Counted from the stretch's first letter, positions 1 to 8,356 are shown. The stretch: 64,000 bases of DNA from an uncultured Lachnospiraceae bacterium (GCA_910577115.1 CAJTMC010000007.1:1-64000); one strand, 5' to 3'. Notes: a model not told the origin generated them from the letters alone. A program made the numbers and translations.

Positions 1-2
1 AA

Positions 3-197
3 GAGATTAATGAGGTTCCTATTCCATACCACTGGTCATACAAGCTTGACGATATTGATATAGAAAAGGAAGACTTAAGCCAGATTATTTATGAAGTTGT
101 AAACCGCAAGGCAGCAAAATCAACTGACAGGGATAAACGTGCACCTAAGCCACGCACTCGAAAGAAACGCGAGCAGTCAGCCACACAGCAATCATGA
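3..197 (+). CDS. C-terminal fragment of an unknown protein (5' end outside window)
   Basis: An open frame enters the window and ends at TGA 195-197, giving 64 residues. The first half is mixed and acidic (a stretch reading IDIEKEDLSQIIYEVV). The tail is very basic and low-complexity (KAAKSTDRDKRAPKPRTRKKRE), typical of a disordered nucleic-acid-binding tail. I do not recognise a family from this fragment. It is convergent with the small ORF that ends the tcmP cassette; only 9 bases separate the stops. It is probably part of the same accessory region, but that is inference. Confidence 0.55.
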   Translation, partial: EINEVPIPYHWSYKLDDIDIEKEDLSQIIYEVVNRKAAKSTDRDKRAPKPRTRKKREQSATQQS

Positions 198-206
198 AAC
201 ATAATC

Positions 207-371
207 TTAATTAAGTTGGGTTATACTAGCCATTACATCAATCGGTTCCAGTATACATTCAATCGAAATCAATGCTGATGTTATATAATATTTTAACTGA
301 TATGTTGTTTCTACTTCATACGGGTAATCCTCGCTGCTGTTAAAATAGCAGCCTTTAGCAAATAGTGGCAT
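207..371 (-). CDS. small 54-aa hypothetical protein, third gene of the tcmP cassette
   Basis: Start ATG at 371-369 is preceded by a strong AAAGGGAGGT ribosome binding site at about 381-390, and the frame closes at TAA 209-207. The 54-residue product begins MPLFAKGCYFNSSEDYPYEV and ends ASITQLN. It has two Cys and no obvious membrane segment or known motif. It lies 36 bases downstream of the Gp37/Gp68-type gene on the same strand, so it is probably co-transcribed with the tcmP pair. The strong Shine-Dalgarno sequence is the main reason to call it. Function unknown. Confidence 0.55.
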   Translation of the reverse strand: MPLFAKGCYFNSSEDYPYEVETTYQLKYYITSALISIECILEPIDVMASITQLN

Positions 372-407
372 TTATCCGTTTACCTCCCTTTACATTAACC
401 CCACGCA

Positions 408-1121
408 TTATTGTGTTGGATAATAATCGTATGTTTGTCCATCAAGTAATCTTCCACTTTTTTTCTTATTAGTTCCTCCCCATTGTTTAAAAAAGAAAGC
501 TACTTCGTTTTTTTCACATAGTTCTTTAATTTCAATAACCCATTCTTTTTTCATCTCCCGCGACTTTGGACCTGATTCTCCGCCAACAATTACCCAATCG
601 ATGTTTTCTATATCAATACTTTTTAAACTTCCTAATAATGGTTCGCAGGACAAAAATTTAATATTTGCTTTTGTATTTCGTAACTCATTAATTCGATCAA
701 TATATTTATCACTTTCAACAGTAACTCCCATCCATATATTCGGACTCCAACGTAAAAGTCCCAAATCATCCATTGCATGCAATCTTTTCGGTCGTTTAGT
801 AAGAACCTGAAATGTATGCCAATGAGCTTTATTCATTGTTTCGAATACTTTTATAATAATGTCATCCGAAACATCCTCATGAAATAAATCTGACATAGAA
901 TTTACAAATATCATCTTAGGTTGTTTAATTCCTAATGGTACTTCCAATAAATCTTCATGCGCTGTAACTGCAAATTCATTAGTATATCTAGGATTTCCCA
1001 TTGCCTTTAAACGTTTTGCCATTCTTGCTGCATAGCAATTTACGCACCCATCAGAAATTTTAGTACACCCTGTAATTGGATTCCATGTCATTTCTGTCCA
1101 CTGTATTTTTGTCTTATTCAT
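408..1121 (-). CDS. three-Cys-motif (phage Gp37/Gp68-like, DUF5131) protein
   Basis: A 237-aa protein of the Gp37/Gp68 family, which is radical-SAM-like. From the chosen start, Cys19, Cys26 and Cys29 form a C-x6-C-x2-C cluster inside GCTKISDGCVNCYA, the three-Cys motif that names its partner TcmP. Other family-like blocks are NSMSDLFHE, VLTKRP, GVTVES, SCEPLLG, VGGESG and FFKQWGG. An upstream in-frame codon at 1139 would add six residues, but the ATG at 1121 has AGAGGG about six bases before it and fits the family N-terminus (KIQWTEMTWNP). It overlaps the end of tcmP by 8 bases, so the two are translationally coupled. The three cysteines could ligate an Fe-S cluster; the substrate is unknown. 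Confidence 0.88.
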   Translation of the reverse strand: MNKTKIQWTEMTWNPITGCTKISDGCVNCYAARMAKRLKAMGNPRYTNEFAVTAHEDLLEVPLGIKQPKMIFVNSMSDLFHEDVSDDIIIKVFETMNKAHWHTFQVLTKRPKRLHAMDDLGLLRWSPNIWMGVTVESDKYIDRINELRNTKANIKFLSCEPLLGSLKSIDIENIDWVIVGGESGPKSREMKKEWVIEIKELCEKNEVAFFFKQWGGTNKKKSGRLLDGQTYDYYPTQ

Positions 1122-2286
1122 AAATCCCTCTATTCTCAAAAATCACGCTATCCCTTTTATTAACGGTTCCAAAAGAGTCTTTTAACATCATCTTTATCTT
1201 TGGCTTATATCCATCACATGGAAATATTGGATGTTTTTCAAGATCGGAATATATTTCCTCCCATGTAACCTCTCCCTTGTCTTTATACTTACTATATATG
1301 TATTTTGCTATATCGTATACCGTATAAATTCCCGGTCGAACATCCTTCTTAATATTTCCTGTATCAAAATCAAGACACATTTGTCCCGGCATTTCAGACG
1401 CTATAGTATGTTTTTTTGAAGACTGTCCGCCAAATATATCCCACGCTGTCTTTTTAAATAATATCATTCCTTTAACGTTCCAGCTAAAATATATCAAATT
1501 ATAAATCAATTGATTTGTTTTAATATAAAAGGGAAATGATGCAATATAATATTTTTTGCTGTTTGGATATATACACGACTCAATAATAGAATTCGCCATT
1601 TTTTCAAATTCCTCTCTATTGTTTGGAGCATTACTTGTTTTAATTATTTCATCAATACTCTTATGATATGTCTTTTCATATTTTGCAATTTTTTCTGGAT
1701 TATTGACATTCCTGGCTCCCCGGATAACATCAGAAACCATATGATTAATAATAACTTCACCCCATGTATTGAAAAATGGTTCTAATGCATTCCAGTCAAT
1801 ATCTGCTTGATAAGGATCATAAAATAGCAGTGTATTGTGTTTCTCAAGATCCGACTTGACCAGCAGACGCAATAATTCATTTGCATCCGTACTATGGTAG
1901 TAAATTTTAACATGCTGTAAATCCATCATGTCTATTACAGACTTCAAATGAAGCATTTTACCTTTGTCTAAATCATTAAAATGCAATATGGCTTCTTTTT
2001 GGTGTGACGCATTTATTTGATTTATTACTCGAGCAACTCTTATAGCCGTACCTTCTACAATACTTCCATTATTATCATAATACTTTCCACAATTACACAT
2101 ACAGTCAATGTATATTAATCCCTCTGATTGACTGTAGCCTAATATCTTGTGGGCCCACCCTTTTGCATACTCGCTGACAAGTTCAAACTTTTTTATTGTA
2201 TGATCTCCTATTTTTTCATAGTCTTTTATCCGATACCTCACACTACTATAAACATAATTATCACATTCCCTTTTTATCTTACCCAT
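1114..2286 (-). CDS. tcmP: three-Cys-motif partner protein TcmP
   Basis: A 390-aa protein recognised as TcmP, a family almost always encoded beside a Gp37/Gp68 three-Cys protein, as here. The N-terminal part resembles a class I methyltransferase fold. A 'fiDxxxxxGxY...GS' block (YIDCMCNCGKYYDNNGS, about residues 58-74) sits where the SAM loop would be, an acidic HFNDLDKGK strand follows, and FYDPYQADIDW (about residues 152-162) resembles a DPPY-type catalytic motif. The C-terminal third is unassigned. ATG 2286 has only a weak GAAGTAATAAG leader. Methyltransferase activity is inference; no biochemical function is established to my knowledge. Confidence 0.85.
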   Translation of the reverse strand: MGKIKRECDNYVYSSVRYRIKDYEKIGDHTIKKFELVSEYAKGWAHKILGYSQSEGLIYIDCMCNCGKYYDNNGSIVEGTAIRVARVINQINASHQKEAILHFNDLDKGKMLHLKSVIDMMDLQHVKIYYHSTDANELLRLLVKSDLEKHNTLLFYDPYQADIDWNALEPFFNTWGEVIINHMVSDVIRGARNVNNPEKIAKYEKTYHKSIDEIIKTSNAPNNREEFEKMANSIIESCIYPNSKKYYIASFPFYIKTNQLIYNLIYFSWNVKGMILFKKTAWDIFGGQSSKKHTIASEMPGQMCLDFDTGNIKKDVRPGIYTVYDIAKYIYSKYKDKGEVTWEEIYSDLEKHPIFPCDGYKPKIKMMLKDSFGTVNKRDSVIFENRGIYE

Positions 2287-2371
2287 CTTATTACTTCATT
2301 AATTTGCATCATATCGCAATCTGTTATAGACACTTTCCCCAATAAGTATTAATTCTCTAATACATGTTTTC

Positions 2372-2410
2372 AAAAAAGAATACCTCCAAACCTTTGATGA
2401 CTTGGAGGCA
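2372..2410 (-). terminator. Rho-independent terminator of the Rpn-type nuclease gene
   Basis: On the minus strand CCTCCAA and TTGGAGG arms (2402-2408 and 2383-2389) form a hairpin followed by TCTTTTTT. It lies 16 bases past the stop of the upstream nuclease gene and before the tcmP cassette, separating the two units. Confidence 0.75.
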
Positions 2411-2425
2411 TTTCATTACCTATTT

Positions 2426-3394
2426 TTACGCAAGTTCCAATTCTTTACCCTCAATAATGGCTTCTACCTCTTCTATACCCTTATTAATAGCAGACGCTAT
2501 CTGTTCTGCTGTAAAGCCATTATTATGCATTGTTACAATTATCTCTGCTTCAGCCGCAGCCTTTCCTCTTGCTTCACCAATCGCAATTCCCTTATCCTCA
2601 ATGCCCTGACTCAGATTACACATAACGCTCACATCCTTTCTAAAACTCTCCTCAATAGGAATATCGTATTCTTCTCCGATTATGTTTAGCTTCTCATCTA
2701 TAGTAAGTTCTTTTGACAGCAATGCACCAAGCAAACGGTGCAGTTCATATCTTTCATCATGCCCCGAAAGTTCCTCCGCTAACCCAATTATTACAATGTT
2801 CAGCAGATCCAATTTTCCCTTCCACTCATAGGCACCAAGCACATTATCATTTGTAAGATGAATATGATTCATAGTATTTTCTTCCATATTCATACATACC
2901 CATATCGAATAAACACGCTTTATGTCATCATAGTTGGAATTCTCAAAATCTCTTTCTTTCTGCGAGGAAATTAATCGGCTCACATAAAAGATTGCCCTGT
3001 TCAATATCTGATAGCCCTTTGGATCATCTTTCTGTGCCTCCACATTAACAATGATCTGTGACAATCCATCTTTCATCCGAACATAAAAAACAATGTCAAA
3101 TCTTATCAGCCCTTCATTCAATTCCTCATTCTCAGAATTAAAACCAACAAGCCGCTGACCGTCTTTCTCACTGCTGATATTGGTAAGTCCCGGCTCTACC
3201 GGTACTGTACTGATATAAGGCTGTCCCTCAATATAGGAAACCACTTCTTTGGGATTCATTCCTCTGAATTCATCTACCGTCTTTACCAGTATATGTGCCA
3301 GAATGCTCTTCTGTCCTAACAGGCGTTTTGCACTGGCATCATACTGTGCTTTCGTATCTGTCGCTTTTACCGCATTTTTCAATTCTGTATCCAC
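2426..3394 (-). CDS. Rpn-type PD-(D/E)XK nuclease family transposase
   Basis: A 322-aa member of the PD-(D/E)XK nuclease family transposase / Rpn (recombination-promoting nuclease) group that is abundant in Lachnospiraceae. The nuclease core is visible as FDIVFYVRM followed by NVEAQKD (the D ... ExQ motif), then a block around YDDIKRVYSIWVCMN. The C-terminus has the usual Ala/Glu-rich stretch (GIAIGEARGKAAAEAE) and a small helical tail. I chose GTG 3394 rather than ATG 3427 because AAAGGGAGGAAGACC directly precedes the GTG and lies inside the longer frame. It is flanked by its own promoter and terminator, so it is an autonomous unit in the accessory region. Confidence 0.85.
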   Translation of the reverse strand: MDTELKNAVKATDTKAQYDASAKRLLGQKSILAHILVKTVDEFRGMNPKEVVSYIEGQPYISTVPVEPGLTNISSEKDGQRLVGFNSENEELNEGLIRFDIVFYVRMKDGLSQIIVNVEAQKDDPKGYQILNRAIFYVSRLISSQKERDFENSNYDDIKRVYSIWVCMNMEENTMNHIHLTNDNVLGAYEWKGKLDLLNIVIIGLAEELSGHDERYELHRLLGALLSKELTIDEKLNIIGEEYDIPIEESFRKDVSVMCNLSQGIEDKGIAIGEARGKAAAEAEIIVTMHNNGFTAEQIASAINKGIEEVEAIIEGKELELA

Positions 3395-3455
3395 GGTCTT
3401 CCTCCCTTTTGTATGGAATATAGTCATCTACAAAAAGGTATCTGACCACATTTAT

Positions 3456-3484
3456 ATTATATCTTAGTTTTATTCTCAAAACAA
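3456..3484 (-). promoter_or_regulatory. sigma-A-type promoter for the Rpn-type nuclease
   Basis: Minus strand: TTGTTT (3484-3479), 17-base spacer, TATAAT (3461-3456), about 60 bases before the GTG start. The -10 box is perfect and the -35 box weak. Confidence 0.55.
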
Positions 3485-3639
3485 CCGAATCTTGCTTTTA
3501 GCTGTTTCTGTCTATATTATTAAATATATTTCCTGCCAGCATAGGTTACTTCTGTTCCACTTTTTATTGGTATGGTCCTCCTTTCTCTTCGTCATTCATC
3601 GTGACGCGTCCGGCTATGCTACTAAAGCAGCAGCCGCCT

Positions 3640-4001
3640 TTACAGCTCCATCTGCATCCTGTCCTGCCCGTTTTCCTCCTGTACTCCGTCCTGCCGCATG
3701 TCAAGCCGCACATACTCTTCCACAGTGAGTGTCTCCCCAAGATAATTCATATCTTCTCTTGGATAATAACTGCCGCCCTCCGTCATCGGGATTTCTGTCT
3801 TTGACAGGATCGTTCCCCAATGGTTGACCAGCACATGCGGCTTTACCTCACAGGCAATCCCCTGACAGTCATCATCATGCCGCACATCATAGCAGAATAA
3901 ATTTTCAGGGCGGTGTTCCTGTCTATCCTGCTGCCGGTGTAAAGCACCATATAGTCATCCAGCATGGCCAGTTCAAAGTTTTCTTTTCCAGCGTTTTCCA
4001 T
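3640..4001 (-). pseudogene. frameshifted LPD28-type mobile-element gene
   Basis: ATG 4001 with GGAGGCAGGA just upstream starts a frame reading MENAGKENFELAMLDDY...SRIDRNT. It then runs into a short out-of-frame tail ending at TAA 3845-3843. The continuation expected of the LPD28-like family (PENLFCYDVRHDDD, VNHWGTILSKTEIP, GETLTVEEYV) is present in the next frame to the stop at 3640. Restoring one base near 3909-3912 joins the two halves into one protein of about 120 aa. Such genes occur in integrative conjugative elements of Clostridia. A sequencing error is the alternative explanation for the single-base lesion. Confidence 0.72.
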
Positions 4002-4021
4002 TCCTGCCTCCTGTTCTGTTA

Positions 4022-4057
4022 AAAAGACGGTACCTATTTATTTTCAAATAGGCACCG
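4022..4057 (-). terminator. terminator-like hairpin between rlmD and the LPD28-type gene
   Basis: The minus strand has GGTGCCTATTT, a short loop and AAATAGGTACC (one mismatch), followed by a CTTTTT run. It could end the transcript that runs out of rlmD, about 240 bases after the rlmD stop. Confidence 0.6.
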
Positions 4058-4297
4058 CCTTACATGTTTTCTGCATTCCTTCCTCTGGCTCTTCACTGGG
4101 AATCTCTTCCCGTACCCTTTACCTCCTTCCATTCCTAAAAATATCCCTAAATCGTCCCCAAAACCGATTTTGGATCGTGCATGCCTTTGGGCAAGCACTA
4201 TGCATCTATAAAAACGGGCAAAAAAACAGGGCAAAAACTGGTCGATTTTCACTCCAATTTTTGCCCTCAAACCACAACATCTTGTGGTTTAGACCCG
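4058..4297. other. non-coding stretch with clustered inverted repeats next to the rlmD 3' end
   Basis: No credible gene here. Perfect inverted repeats are dense: AAACCACAA / TTGTGGTTT (4269-4277 and 4282-4290), GGGCAAAAA / TTTTTGCCC (4229-4237 and 4258-4266, with another GGGCAAAAA copy near 4216), and CCAAAA-CCGA-TTTTGG (4158-4173). The position, just past the rlmD stop and next to element-type genes, suggests an attachment-site end with recombinase binding sites. No direct-repeat partner is visible inside this window to prove it. Confidence 0.4.
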
Positions 4298-5701
4298 CTA
4301 ATTCTTCTCTTTTCCACAATACTGCATCATTATTATTACCTCAACGTGCACCGTATGCGGAAACATATCAACAGGGCGAATGCGTTCCAAACGGTAGCCA
4401 TTCGCACACAAATATTTTAAATCCCGCGCAAGCGTAGCGCTGTCGCAGCTTACATATACAATCCTTTCTGGCGCCATTTTTATCATTGTGGCAAGGCATT
4501 CCTCGTCGCAGCCCTTTCGGGGAGGGTCAACGCAAATAACATCAGCTTTAAGCCCCTTCTCTTTATACAGCCTCGGAAGAACCTCCTCCGCCTTCCCTGC
4601 ATAAAATTCCGCGTTATCAATCTGATTGCGCACTGCATTTTTCCTTGCATCTTCTATTGCCTGCTCAACGATTTCGACTCCGTAGACCTTCTTTGCCTTT
4701 TTTGCCATAAAAAGACTTATCGTTCCGATACCGCAATATAAATCACAAACAATCTCATTCCCTGTAAGACCTGCGTATTCCAATGCCAAGCTGTACAGCT
4801 TCTCCGTCTGTACCGGATTCACCTGATAAAAAGACAAGGGCGAGATAAAAAAACAAATGCCTCCAATAACGTCTGTTATTGTTTCATTACCCCAAATCAC
4901 ACGACAACTTCTTCCCATAATAACATTTGTTCGTTCCTTATTAATACTAATCGAAATGCTTGCCATACCCTCCACTTTGGACAAAGCAGCTATCAGCTTA
5001 TCCTGACGGGGAAGTGTGTCACCGTTTATAATAACACATGTCATTAATTCTCCTGTAGCAAAACCTTTTCGTATCAGCACATGCCTCACAAGCCCTTTGC
5101 CTATCGTCTCATTGTAGGCTGTTATTTTATTTTCCTTCATATACTGCACGACAGCCTCAAGAATCCTTTTGTTTTCTTCTACACCGAGTGCACAGTCCAT
5201 ATTCGGAATAATATCATGCGTTCTACCTGCATAAAATCCTGTGATAATCGCACCATTTTTATCCGTCCCTATTGGAAATTGTGCCTTGTTGCGATAATGA
5301 TACGGTGGCTGTCCTTCCAAATCCATTCCAACAATCGGCTCCATCATCTTCTCAAGCAGCACATGCGAAAATCCGCCAATACGCTGCAAATTATTTTTCA
5401 CCTTATCCGCTTTGAATAACAGTTGTTTTTTATAGTCCAATGCCTGTATCTGACACCCGCCGCACTGTTTATGATATTGACATTTGGGTTCGGTTCGCTC
5501 TGCCGACGGCGCTATGATGTTGATTAGCCTCGCATAAGCATACCCTTTTTTCACCTTCATAATCTTTGCTTCTATTTTGTCTCCAATTACTACATCTTTA
5601 ACAAAGACGGGAAAACCGCCTATCTTTCCAATACCCGCTCCGTCGATTCCCATATCATCAATAACCAATGTTATCAAATCATCTTTTTTGTACTCCACCA
5701 A
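4298..5701 (-). CDS. rlmD: 23S rRNA (uracil(1939)-C5)-methyltransferase RlmD / RumA type
   Basis: A 467-aa SAM-dependent RNA methyltransferase with an N-terminal TRAM domain (about residues 8-65). The Fe-S cluster cysteines are in CQYHKQCGGCQ (about residues 73-83). The SAM loop is DLYCGIGTISLF, then VDPPRKG and the catalytic Cys in YVSCDSATLARDL. It methylates a 23S rRNA uridine to 5-methyluridine; whether the target is 747, 1939 or both cannot be read from sequence. The last residues after PHTVHVE are not the usual vCLL-type ending, which fits a 3' end rewritten by element integration. The following gene cluster is core genome and the preceding one accessory. Confidence 0.93.
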   Translation of the reverse strand: MVEYKKDDLITLVIDDMGIDGAGIGKIGGFPVFVKDVVIGDKIEAKIMKVKKGYAYARLINIIAPSAERTEPKCQYHKQCGGCQIQALDYKKQLLFKADKVKNNLQRIGGFSHVLLEKMMEPIVGMDLEGQPPYHYRNKAQFPIGTDKNGAIITGFYAGRTHDIIPNMDCALGVEENKRILEAVVQYMKENKITAYNETIGKGLVRHVLIRKGFATGELMTCVIINGDTLPRQDKLIAALSKVEGMASISISINKERTNVIMGRSCRVIWGNETITDVIGGICFFISPLSFYQVNPVQTEKLYSLALEYAGLTGNEIVCDLYCGIGTISLFMAKKAKKVYGVEIVEQAIEDARKNAVRNQIDNAEFYAGKAEEVLPRLYKEKGLKADVICVDPPRKGCDEECLATMIKMAPERIVYVSCDSATLARDLKYLCANGYRLERIRPVDMFPHTVHVEVIIMMQYCGKEKN

Positions 5702-5742
5702 GACCTCCCTGCTGTAAGCATTGCTTCACAAAAGCATTCCCC

Positions 5743-6687
5743 TTATTCCATACTGCTGCCTCTAAGATTTGACTCAAACAATCTGTTAAAGCCAATCCAT
5801 CCTGTTTCCTGTGTGGAAGAGAGAATCTCCGTAAATGTTTCCATTTTTGCATCTGTATTGTCTGCATATGTCAGTGCCATTGCTTCTATAATGGCAGGCT
5901 TTTTGGGTGAGCCAAACTCATATTCGCCATGATGCGAAAGAATGCAGTGCTTTAACTCCATTGCCAGCATCGGCGGAAACCCTGCAATTTCTCTGATTTT
6001 TTCCCCTAGCATTTCGGACCCGATGACAATATGCCCTAAAAATTGTCCTTCGTCAGTATAATCGTTTTCGGGAAATGCGCTGATTTCTCTCACCTTTCCT
6101 ATGTCATGGCAGATTGCAGCCGTCAGCAGCAAATCCCTCTTGAGAACCGGATAGGCCGAACAGTAGTAATCACACAGCTTTGTCACGCCAAGCGTATGCT
6201 CTAAAAGTCCCCCGATAAAACCATGATGAACGGATTTTGCCGCAGATGCTTTCTTGAAGCGCTCTGCAAAGGCTTTATCGTCTACGAAAAACTTTTTCAG
6301 CAGCGTGTTCAGATATGTATTCTCGATACTATCTATTAATTTTAAAAGCGCTGCGAACATTTCGTCCAAATTTTTTTTGCTGACCGGCATATATTCCTTC
6401 TCGTCGTATTCGCCTTCCGCACACTTGCGCACGCGCTTCACATTCACCTGCAGCGCTCCATTAAAGCTTGTGACCTCACCGTAAACTTCAATATAATCCA
6501 TTGCATCAAAATCAGCAATCCCCGCATTGTTCGGGTCCCAGATTTTGGCGTCAAGCGTTCCGGTCTTATCCTGTAAAATCACATTGTCATAGCTTTTCCC
6601 GTTTTTCGTCACTGCCGAGCTTTTAAATTTACAAAAATAAACATCAAAAACTCTGTCCCCGTCCTTATAATCTTTAATATACTTCAT
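5743..6687 (-). CDS. yhaM: YhaM-type 3'-5' exoribonuclease (OB fold + HD domain)
   Basis: A 314-aa protein, the usual length of YhaM/CbfA. The N-terminal OB fold (about residues 10-90: DRVFDVYFCKFKS, NVILQDKTGTLDAKIWD) binds nucleic acid. The HD phosphohydrolase core carries HTLGV, AAICHDIGK and LSHHGEYEFG metal-binding motifs. The family degrades RNA and single-stranded DNA 3' to 5' with Mn/Co. Start ATG 6687 is supported by TGGAGGACTACA directly before it; the longer frame has no RBS. It lies 41 bases upstream of rlmD in the same direction and is probably co-transcribed with it. Confidence 0.9.
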   Translation of the reverse strand: MKYIKDYKDGDRVFDVYFCKFKSSAVTKNGKSYDNVILQDKTGTLDAKIWDPNNAGIADFDAMDYIEVYGEVTSFNGALQVNVKRVRKCAEGEYDEKEYMPVSKKNLDEMFAALLKLIDSIENTYLNTLLKKFFVDDKAFAERFKKASAAKSVHHGFIGGLLEHTLGVTKLCDYYCSAYPVLKRDLLLTAAICHDIGKVREISAFPENDYTDEGQFLGHIVIGSEMLGEKIREIAGFPPMLAMELKHCILSHHGEYEFGSPKKPAIIEAMALTYADNTDAKMETFTEILSSTQETGWIGFNRLFESNLRGSSME

Positions 6688-6817
6688 TGTAGTCCTCCAT
6701 TCCTGCTCAATCTGCGAGTTCAATATACATAATATATGCAGCTTTCCCTGCAATTTATTTACGAATGCCAGCTTTCTAAACGGCAGCACATAAAACGTCA
6801 GCTTTCCTTTATAAAAA

Positions 6818-8239
6818 CTATTCTCTCTGCACGGGCTGTACCGTAAAAGTCATCTGCTCATAGGAATCTACACTTGCGCGCTGTACAACAACCTTTAGAT
6901 TTCTGTCAATCACAGCGTCGCGCAGTGCATTCATATAATCAGCCGCACTGCGGATTTCATGCGTTCCTACCTGCACAATAATGTCACCCTTCTGCATTCC
7001 GTTCAGCATAGCCGGCGAGTCCATATCAATGTCAAAAATATATGCTCCCTGCGGCAATCCCATCTCGATTCGCGCCTGCGATGGAATATCCTGCGTGTAT
7101 ATGCCAAGATATGGAATGTCCTCATCGTTTGACAGTTTTGTTATCATGCCCTTAAGCTCCGTTATTCCGATTGCCGAGAGCAGATTTTTGGTGTCGGGAT
7201 TGTTATAGCTGTTGTCAATGATTCCAATTACTTCTCCCGCAAGATTGACAAGAATTCCACTCGGGTTTTCACTCGCGTAGATGTCTGTTGTAATCAGCTT
7301 ATATCCATTGTCGGCAAGTTCCACATTGTTTCCTTTTGATGTTATCATTCCATAACACACGTTATCATTATATCCCAAAATATTACCAACCGCAATTACA
7401 GGAGTACCGATAATCCCTGATGGTGCAGAACTGCCAAGTGCAGCCACTGATACATAATCAAGTGTAGCGTTGCCTACATATTTTAAATCCACCGCAAGAA
7501 CTGCAAGGTCTGTGTTTTTGTCATATTTTTTTATTTCGGCATCTGCATTGACTCCGTTGCAGAATGTTACCCGTATATTTTCTGCCATGTCAATTGGTGT
7601 TTTTTTTGACAAAATCAGCAGTTCCCTGTTGTTGTTTGCAATAACCACGCCCGCAGTCGTTCCCTCTCTCTGATAGGTGTTATTGAACCAGTCCACATCA
7701 GAGTACACTGCCGTAACCGTCACCATACTTGAGCTAATCTCCCGATAGGCATTGTACAGCTCCTCATACTGCGTCTGATACGCTTTTAAGGCAGGCTCCT
7801 CCTCAGGCGCAGTCTGGGACTCCTGCGGATTGCTTTCCGTATTTGCTGCCGACTCTGTGTTTATCTCCGTCTGCGGATTTTCCTGCGATTGTGGCTGGGT
7901 ACTTTGTGCCGTCCCGCTCTCCGGCATCGTTTGTTCCGGCTGCGTAGTTCCGCCTTCCGTCAGCATATCTTCCGGAAGCATCTCGTTTTGTTCCGGCGGA
8001 AAAGTCACGACTTCCGGCTCCTCCTCGGGGTAAAGCCAATTATTCAGCACCGGTTCTAACAGTAAAAATGACAGGCACGCAAGCGATCCGAAAAGCACTG
8101 CCATTGATGCCGTTATAATTGTCTTTTTTAGGAGTTTCTTCTTATTTATAGGGCGTTCCTTAATCCGCTCCTGTAAAAAGTCAAAATCACTCGCCGCATC
8201 ATGTTTGTTTAAGTCTTCTTTCTTTTCATTATCCGTCAT
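6818..8239 (-). CDS. membrane-anchored HtrA-like protein with PDZ domain, apparently catalytically dead
   Basis: A 473-aa protein: acidic cytoplasmic N-terminus, one membrane segment (about residues 65-90, TIITASMAVLFGSLACL), a Glu/Pro/Thr/Gln-rich extracellular linker, a trypsin-like HtrA domain and a C-terminal PDZ domain (LGIYTQDIPSQA ... GMQKGDIIVQVG). Only the Asp of the triad is preserved (KNTDLAVLAVD). The His block 'TNNHV' reads LSKKTPI, and 'GNSGGPL' reads ENPSGILVN with Pro where the Ser should be. It is therefore probably a pseudo-protease or scaffold. ATG 8239 was chosen because a strong promoter lies within the longer frame upstream. Confidence 0.85.
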   Translation of the reverse strand: MTDNEKKEDLNKHDAASDFDFLQERIKERPINKKKLLKKTIITASMAVLFGSLACLSFLLLEPVLNNWLYPEEEPEVVTFPPEQNEMLPEDMLTEGGTTQPEQTMPESGTAQSTQPQSQENPQTEINTESAANTESNPQESQTAPEEEPALKAYQTQYEELYNAYREISSSMVTVTAVYSDVDWFNNTYQREGTTAGVVIANNNRELLILSKKTPIDMAENIRVTFCNGVNADAEIKKYDKNTDLAVLAVDLKYVGNATLDYVSVAALGSSAPSGIIGTPVIAVGNILGYNDNVCYGMITSKGNNVELADNGYKLITTDIYASENPSGILVNLAGEVIGIIDNSYNNPDTKNLLSAIGITELKGMITKLSNDEDIPYLGIYTQDIPSQARIEMGLPQGAYIFDIDMDSPAMLNGMQKGDIIVQVGTHEIRSAADYMNALRDAVIDRNLKVVVQRASVDSYEQMTFTVQPVQRE

Positions 8240-8282
8240 AGCATCATGCCCCTTTGTTATCTCCTCTTTTTGTCCAACTCTT

Positions 8283-8311
8283 AGTATATCCGATAGCCGT
8301 TTTATGGTCAA
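8283..8311 (-). promoter_or_regulatory. strong sigma-A promoter for the HtrA-like gene
   Basis: Minus strand TTGACC (8311-8306), exactly 17 bases, TATACT (8288-8283). Transcription would start near 8276, leaving a leader of about 35 bases before ATG 8239. Confidence 0.8.
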
Positions 8312-8327
8312 TGGTTTAACAATTAAA

Positions 8328-8356
8328 TAGACTTTATATCTAAGTTGTGATATACT
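8328..8356 (+). promoter_or_regulatory. probable promoter for the heptad-repeat small protein
   Basis: TAGACT (8328-8333), 17-base spacer, TATACT (8351-8356), about 60 bases before the ATG at 8417. It is back to back with the HtrA-like promoter. Confidence 0.5.

Noticed and set aside
4034..4270. 78-aa minus-strand open frame downstream of rlmD
   Set aside because: It has no RBS, it reads through the inverted repeats and terminator-like hairpin, and it matches no family; better explained as non-coding.
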